Source of the DNA: Paenibacillus tepidiphilus
GTDB lineage: Bacteria > Bacillota > Bacilli > Paenibacillales > Paenibacillaceae
DNA length: 64,000 nt
NCBI RefSeq assembly: GCF_008635795.1
Contig: NZ_VWRQ01000006.1
Location: 248,001 to 312,000 of the forward strand
Direction of reading: 5' to 3'
Below, piece after piece: positions 59,757 through 64,000 of this stretch (position 1 is its first letter; each line of letters opens with the position of its first letter). The notes beneath the pieces are model-generated. The model was not told the DNA's origin and ran no database searches. It saw nothing but the letters and a program-made list of their open reading frames with translations. A program made the translations under genes and the position numbers.

Positions 59757-61148
59757 TTACGACATCGACAACCCGCTTTGCGGCTCCAATGACTGCGGCC
59801 GTATGCCTGCTTCCTCCGCAGCCGCCGCGTTCAGCACCTTGCGCCGCCGCCAGCGGATCAGCACCAGCACGCCCCGGAGCAGCTCGTCGGTGATCATGGA
59901 GCAGTAAATGCCGACCAATCCCCATCCTGCGGAAATCCCCAGCAGGTAGGAGCCGCCGATACCGATTACCGTCATTGAAATCATTGAAATGGTCATCGTG
60001 AAGCGGGTATCTCCAATGGCGTTCAGAGCGTTGCCCATCGCCATATTGAGCATTTTGCTGGGCTGAAGCAGCAGATTCAGAGCGAGCAGCGATACGCCGA
60101 TGGCAATAATCTCCTGATCCTTGGTGAAGAAGCCGAGCAGCATATTGCCGAACAAGAACAGAATCAGCACATTGGCGCCGACGATAACCTGCCCGATGAA
60201 CATCGTACGGTAGGCCCCGCGATAGACCGCCTCTGTCTGCTTCGCTCCGAACAGATGCGCGGTCAGAATCTGTCCAGCCATGGCAATCGCATAACCGAGC
60301 GTGAAACAGAACGATTCCAGGGTGTTCAGATAGGTGCGGGCGGCCAGCTCCTGGGCACCGAGCATAGCCATGAACATATACATCGCCAGCTGCGAAATGA
60401 CCCAGGCCGAAGAATTCAGGCCCAGCGGCCAGCTGATTTTCAGAATCTCACTGAACAGCTTTTTATGGAAGGTCGCGAAATCACGGAATTTAATCCTCCG
60501 TTCAAACGCACCGCAGAACATGTACAGCAGCACCGCCACCCCGAATAACCGGCTGATGACGTTCGAGATGGCAATCCCGCCAAGGCCCATCTCCGGCAGA
60601 CCGAACATCCCGAAGATAAAAATATAATTCAGCACGATATGCAGCACATTGACGGCTACGCCAGTGTACATCGGCCCCCGGGTATTGCCCGTGTTGCGGA
60701 TCGCAGTTCCAAGTGCGGCGGTCATGCCGACGAGGAACAATCCGCCCCCGACATAAGTCAGGTAGACATGGGCCAGCGGCGCCAGGTCAACCGATATTTG
60801 CAGCATCCGTCCGATAGGATCGGCATAGACGAACAGGATCAGGCTGACGATTACACCCAGCACTGCACTGACCGACACGCCCATGATCGCAATGCTCCGG
60901 GCGTCCTCTCCTCTGCCCGAACCGAGCCGCTGCGCAATAAGGATGCCCGCCCCTCCGGCAAAGGTTGTAAATAAGGCCGTCAGCGCATTAAACAATTGGT
61001 TCGAAATCCCCACCACGGCTACCGCGTCGTCGGAGATTCGGCTGACCATTATAGTATCCACCGTACCCAGCAGGGTCTGCAGAAAAATCTCGATAAAAAT
61101 CGGCCAAGCCAGCATCCACAGTCCGATTTTTCCACTTCCCGTTTTCAT
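59757..61148 (-). CDS. MATE-family multidrug/cation exporter
   Basis: A 463-residue twelve-helix transporter with two MatE halves (MLAWPIFIEIFLQTLLGTVD at the start of half 1; KISWPLGLNSSAWVISQLAM at half 2; GTAIRNTGNTRGPM and GNALNAIGDTRFTM are the paired loop motifs). It exports drugs or metabolites in exchange for Na+ or H+. The ATG at 61148 follows GGGGAGAG; an ATG at 61184 would add 12 residues without a site. It is divergent from an AraC gene, a possible regulator. Confidence 0.9.
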   Translation of the reverse strand: MKTGSGKIGLWMLAWPIFIEIFLQTLLGTVDTIMVSRISDDAVAVVGISNQLFNALTALFTTFAGGAGILIAQRLGSGRGEDARSIAIMGVSVSAVLGVIVSLILFVYADPIGRMLQISVDLAPLAHVYLTYVGGGLFLVGMTAALGTAIRNTGNTRGPMYTGVAVNVLHIVLNYIFIFGMFGLPEMGLGGIAISNVISRLFGVAVLLYMFCGAFERRIKFRDFATFHKKLFSEILKISWPLGLNSSAWVISQLAMYMFMAMLGAQELAARTYLNTLESFCFTLGYAIAMAGQILTAHLFGAKQTEAVYRGAYRTMFIGQVIVGANVLILFLFGNMLLGFFTKDQEIIAIGVSLLALNLLLQPSKMLNMAMGNALNAIGDTRFTMTISMISMTVIGIGGSYLLGISAGWGLVGIYCSMITDELLRGVLVLIRWRRRKVLNAAAAEEAGIRPQSLEPQSGLSMS

Positions 61149-61253
61149 TAATTGAACTCTCCCCTCACTAGCCGCTTCCATCATCTGTATGTTTGGGCAA
61201 GCCGTATTTCCGCCTTGCTAGAAGTAAATTATAGGTGATATACTCGGGGAAAT

Positions 61254-61309
61254 GTACCACATTCCCAACCTAAACTTTCATTATCCCAACCATCAGTGTA
61301 GAGTGGTAC
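61254..61309. promoter_or_regulatory. Inverted repeat between the MATE and AraC genes
   Basis: GTACCAC (61254-61260) and GTGGTAC (61303-61309) are perfect inverted arms 42 bp apart in the divergent region. TATAAT on the minus strand at 61228-61233 could be the MATE -10. A binding site for the AraC protein is possible. Confidence 0.35.
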
Positions 61310-61366
61310 CGGCACCCGGCCAATTCGGGCCGTGCTTCGATACCGCCGGCTGCAGGAGGCATAACC

Positions 61367-62248
61367 ATGACATTGCTGCAATTTTCTGCACCCCCGCTTC
61401 CCCATTACATGGTCTCCGGATTCGGAAGCTTCCTCCCGGGGGAACGGCATATGAACCGCCAGAATCTGCAGATGTTTGATCTGCTGGTGGTTACGGGAGG
61501 CTGCCTTTATGTGGGCGAAGAAGACCGCCGGTACGAGGTTCGCGCCGGGGAAGCGCTCATCCTGCGCCCGGATTGCCATCACTTCGGAACCGAAGGCTGC
61601 CACGAGGAGACCCCCTGCTATTGGCTGCATTTCCAGACCACCGGAAGCTGGAGCGCCATTACGGCTCCGGAGACCGGTCCCGGCGGCCCAGAGACGGCTG
61701 ATGAACCGGCACCAGCCTCGTTCTGCGACTTCCATGTATTTAATCTGTTGCTCTCGCAATACACCACCCTGCTGCAGCCAGCCCGGATGGAAGAGCTTCT
61801 GCTCCAGCTTGAACAGCTCAAGGTGAACGGCCACCTCGATTCCGTGAGGCTCCGCCAGCAGCTGCTGTTCCAGGAAATCCTGCAGCTGCTTTCGGCCTCC
61901 ATCGATCGTGACCGGCCGGTATTGTCATCCAAGGCCTGTGCGGAGCAGGCGGCGTCCTTCCTCCGCGAGCATTACCGTGAACCGGTAACGACAGCGATGC
62001 TCGGTGACAGCCTGAACTTTCATCCGGTCTACATCGCCCGCTGCATGAACCGTGAATACGGCTGCTCGCCTATGGAATACTTGCTCCGTTACCGCATTGA
62101 GCAGAGCAAGCTGCTGCTGATGCAGACCCGCTTCCCGATTGCCCGCATCGCCGAGGAGGTCGGCTTCAACCAGGCGCCTTATTTCAGCTCCAGCTTTATG
62201 AAGCAGGAAGGCATCTCCCCGCGCCAGTTCCGGCAGCGGTTTAACTAA
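61367..62248 (+). CDS. AraC-family regulator with cupin sensor domain
   Basis: A 293-residue protein with an N-terminal cupin arm (GGCLYVGEEDRRYEVRAGEA, LILRPDCHHFG) and a C-terminal double helix-turn-helix (PVTTAMLGDSLNFHPVYIAR, PIARIAEEVGFNQAPYFSS). GGAGGCATAACC precedes the ATG. Neighbours are a divergent MATE exporter and a convergent hydrolase gene. The ligand is unknown. Confidence 0.9.
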   Translation: MTLLQFSAPPLPHYMVSGFGSFLPGERHMNRQNLQMFDLLVVTGGCLYVGEEDRRYEVRAGEALILRPDCHHFGTEGCHEETPCYWLHFQTTGSWSAITAPETGPGGPETADEPAPASFCDFHVFNLLLSQYTTLLQPARMEELLLQLEQLKVNGHLDSVRLRQQLLFQEILQLLSASIDRDRPVLSSKACAEQAASFLREHYREPVTTAMLGDSLNFHPVYIARCMNREYGCSPMEYLLRYRIEQSKLLLMQTRFPIARIAEEVGFNQAPYFSSSFMKQEGISPRQFRQRFN

Positions 62249-62280
62249 CCTTTCCACAAAGCGGTCCTCTATGATACAAC

Positions 62281-62326
62281 AAAGGCTCCGTTGCTGCCTT
62301 GTATTGACGGCAGTAACGGAGCCTTT
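62281..62326. terminator. Bidirectional terminator between AraC and the cysteine hydrolase
   Basis: AAAGGCTCCGTTGCTGCC and GGCAGTAACGGAGCCTTT pair over 18 positions with one G-U, around a 10-base loop, between convergent genes. Confidence 0.85.
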
Positions 62327-62343
62327 CGGATCGCGGGTTTCCT

Positions 62344-62904
62344 CTAACCCTTCACAACTATATTTCTCGCCTTATACTCTTCAAGCGTGACCACCTGACC
62401 GAAGATGCCGATATCGCGCAGGCCGGAGATATGCATATCCTCATCCTTTGAGGCGCAGCAGTCGCTGATGCACATAACCTTGTAGGTGTGATACATCGCA
62501 TCGGAGGCCGTGGAACGGACACAGACATTGGTCCATACCCCCGTAACCACGACGGTGTCGATGCCTTCTTCACGGAGGAACAGATCCATATCCGTATAGC
62601 TAAAGGCGCTGTGACGTCTTTTTTGCACCACGTAATCGCCTTTGCTCTCATCCGGTCTCAACTCATCAATGAAATCCGAACCCCATGAACCTTTTATGGC
62701 ATGAACCGGTCTGACCTTGAAGTCCGCATCGTTCTTGCGGTGTGCCTCCTGCACGAAGATCACCTGGATTTCATTCTCATGACTGAATTCAATCAGGTCC
62801 TGCAGCGCCGGAACAATACCCGCCCCGTTCGGACAGGTCAGCGCTCCATCCGGGTGAATGAAATCATTCAGCATATCAATTACAACAATCGCATGTTTAG
62901 CCAT
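62344..62904 (-). CDS. Isochorismatase-family cysteine hydrolase
   Basis: A 186-residue cysteine hydrolase with catalytic triad D10 (IVVIDMLNDF), K95 (VVQKRRHSAF) and C128 (VTGVWTNVCVRST). The family includes nicotinamidase and N-carbamoyl or ureidoacrylate amidohydrolases, and the sequence alone does not decide between them. It starts 25 bp after the allantoinase gene, so they are co-transcribed, which favours an amidohydrolase of purine or pyrimidine catabolism over isochorismatase. Confidence 0.88.
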   Translation of the reverse strand: MAKHAIVVIDMLNDFIHPDGALTCPNGAGIVPALQDLIEFSHENEIQVIFVQEAHRKNDADFKVRPVHAIKGSWGSDFIDELRPDESKGDYVVQKRRHSAFSYTDMDLFLREEGIDTVVVTGVWTNVCVRSTASDAMYHTYKVMCISDCCASKDEDMHISGLRDIGIFGQVVTLEEYKARNIVVKG

Positions 62905-62929
62905 TTACGCTTCCTCCCTCTCTCCGGTC

Positions 62930-64000
62930 TTAGTATTTCAGCAGGCGCGGGAGCTCGCTGATAGTTTGCCGTTTCACATATTCACCGTGGCCCGGCTTGC
63001 CGATAACGCCCAGCGCTTCGTCATACACCAGCGTTCCGCGGACAATCGTCTTATCGACCTTGCCCTTCAGCTTCATGCCGTGGAACGGCGTATATTTCGG
63101 CTTGCAGTGCATTTGGTCTTTGTCGAGCGTCCATTCCTTCTCCAGATCGACGATGGTGAAGTCGGCGTCGGTACCGATCTCCAGCGCACCCTTCTTCGGA
63201 TATAGCCCGTAATGAATGGCCGGGTTGGTGCAGAGCAGCTCGACCAGGCGGGAAAGGCTCAGTCTGCCTTTGTTGTAGCCTTCGCTGATCATAATCGGCA
63301 CCAGCGTTTCCACCCCCGGTATACCCGGGAATGATGTCCAGACGTCCATGCCCGGCGCATCCTTCTCGGTGGCAATCTCATAAGGCGCATGGTCGGTAGC
63401 CATAAAGTCGATGGTACCGTCCTGCAAGCCCTGCCACAGTCCCTCGTTATCCTTAGCCGTGCGCAGCGGCGGTGCAATCTTGGCGAATGTGCCGAATTCG
63501 GTCATCGCATCCACCGCGTTCAGCGTCAGGTAGTGCGGACAGGATTCCGCCGTCACCTTGGTGCCTTTCAGCTTGGCTTCGCGGATCAGCTCATTGCCTG
63601 CCGCTGTGCTCATATGCACGATATGCAGCCGGGCGCCCGTCTCTTCGGCGAAGCTGATACCGAGCTGGATCGCCGCTTTCTCGGCAAGCGCCATACGTGC
63701 TTCCGCCCACGCCGGGTAATCCATACGTCCTTCACCTTTGAGCTTATTGGTAAAATAATCGCAAATGGCAAAGTTCTCGGCATGAATGCCGATTGGCAGC
63801 CCCGTAGGAGATACGGCAGCGAACGCCTCCAGCATCTCAGGGTCCGTTACACGCGGATAGCTCGGCACAGACGGTGTCATATACACCTTAAAGGCTACTA
63901 CGCCGTTAGCCACCTGCTCGCTGATGATTTCCGGCAACACATTGTTGCGCACATCCTCACCGGTAATTCCGCCCCACATCGCGTAGTCAACGATCCCTTT
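62930..64000 (-). CDS. allB: Allantoinase (cyclic amidohydrolase), N-terminus beyond the window
   Basis: A C-terminal 356-residue portion is visible; the gene continues past base 64000. VDYAMWGGIT, VAFKVYMT (the Lys usually carboxylated to bridge two metals), IHAENF, HIVHMST, ESCPHYLTL and ATDHAPY are typical of allantoinases and related dihydropyrimidinases; the WGG motif favours allantoinase. The first HxH pair lies outside the window. It opens the hydantoin ring of allantoin to allantoate. It lies about 10 kb from the microcompartment locus and on the opposite strand. Confidence 0.85.
   Translation of the reverse strand, partial: KGIVDYAMWGGITGEDVRNNVLPEIISEQVANGVVAFKVYMTPSVPSYPRVTDPEMLEAFAAVSPTGLPIGIHAENFAICDYFTNKLKGEGRMDYPAWAEARMALAEKAAIQLGISFAEETGARLHIVHMSTAAGNELIREAKLKGTKVTAESCPHYLTLNAVDAMTEFGTFAKIAPPLRTAKDNEGLWQGLQDGTIDFMATDHAPYEIATEKDAPGMDVWTSFPGIPGVETLVPIMISEGYNKGRLSLSRLVELLCTNPAIHYGLYPKKGALEIGTDADFTIVDLEKEWTLDKDQMHCKPKYTPFHGMKLKGKVDKTIVRGTLVYDEALGVIGKPGHGEYVKRQTISELPRLLKY

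Overview
The window looks like the chromosome of a Paenibacillus-type Firmicute. GC is moderate to high (by eye mid-50s percent), Shine-Dalgarno sequences are strong (AAGGAGG), some genes start with TTG or GTG, and the gene families are typical of that genus: a LiaFSR/PspA envelope-stress block, YesMN two-component systems, Lpl-type sugar ABC transporters and several AraC regulators. I see no rRNA, tRNA, CRISPR array, transposase or prophage gene.

Layout. 1-5581 (minus): the end of a TetR regulator, liaFSR, and a separate liaI-pspA-pspC-pspA operon. 5898-10920 (plus): a two-component system with a short-loop kinase, an ABC ATPase and an 838-residue FtsX-type permease. 11044-16368 (plus): a GH36 alpha-galactosidase, a coiled-coil protein and a lipoprotein. 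16499-18826 (minus): methionine importer metNIQ. 19169-33878 (minus): a methylglucuronoxylan (aldouronate) operon with two YesN-type regulators, a YesM kinase, LplA/LplB/YtcP, GH43, GH10, GH67 and a NIF3-family protein.

34074-42191 (minus): an ADP-ribosylglycohydrolase-like protein, an inosine-uridine hydrolase and a BmpA/Nup nucleoside importer. An unusual 976-bp repeat-rich intergenic region interrupts this block. 42517-52979 (plus): an AraC regulator and a DUF2294 protein, followed by the most interesting part of the window, a bacterial microcompartment (BMC) locus at 44064-52979. It encodes UbiX, UbiD, three BMC-H shell proteins, one BMC-P vertex protein, a 393-residue protein with an encapsulation-peptide-like N-terminus, a long linker and what looks like a degenerate tandem BMC domain, a flavoprotein-like protein, an adenine-deaminase-like amidohydrolase lacking a canonical metal-ligand histidine, a cyclase-family hydrolase and a DUF1989 protein. 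There is no aldehyde dehydrogenase, PduL or glycyl-radical/B12 enzyme, so it does not look like a classical metabolosome. The neighbouring nucleoside importer and hydrolase, and the allantoinase and cysteine hydrolase at 62344-64000, suggest compartmentalised breakdown of a purine or related N-heterocycle, with UbiD performing a decarboxylation. That function is inference.

53276-59518: a membrane-bound AraC regulator converges on an Lpl-type ABC transporter. Their two promoters, about 6.4 kb apart, share a GTTCACTGCCCG motif and the same -35/-10 geometry. 59757-64000: a MATE exporter, an AraC regulator, an isochorismatase-family hydrolase and a truncated allantoinase. Several palindromic or tandem intergenic repeats, probably dispersed elements, lie around 36.5-37.2, 46.0 and 55.7 kb.
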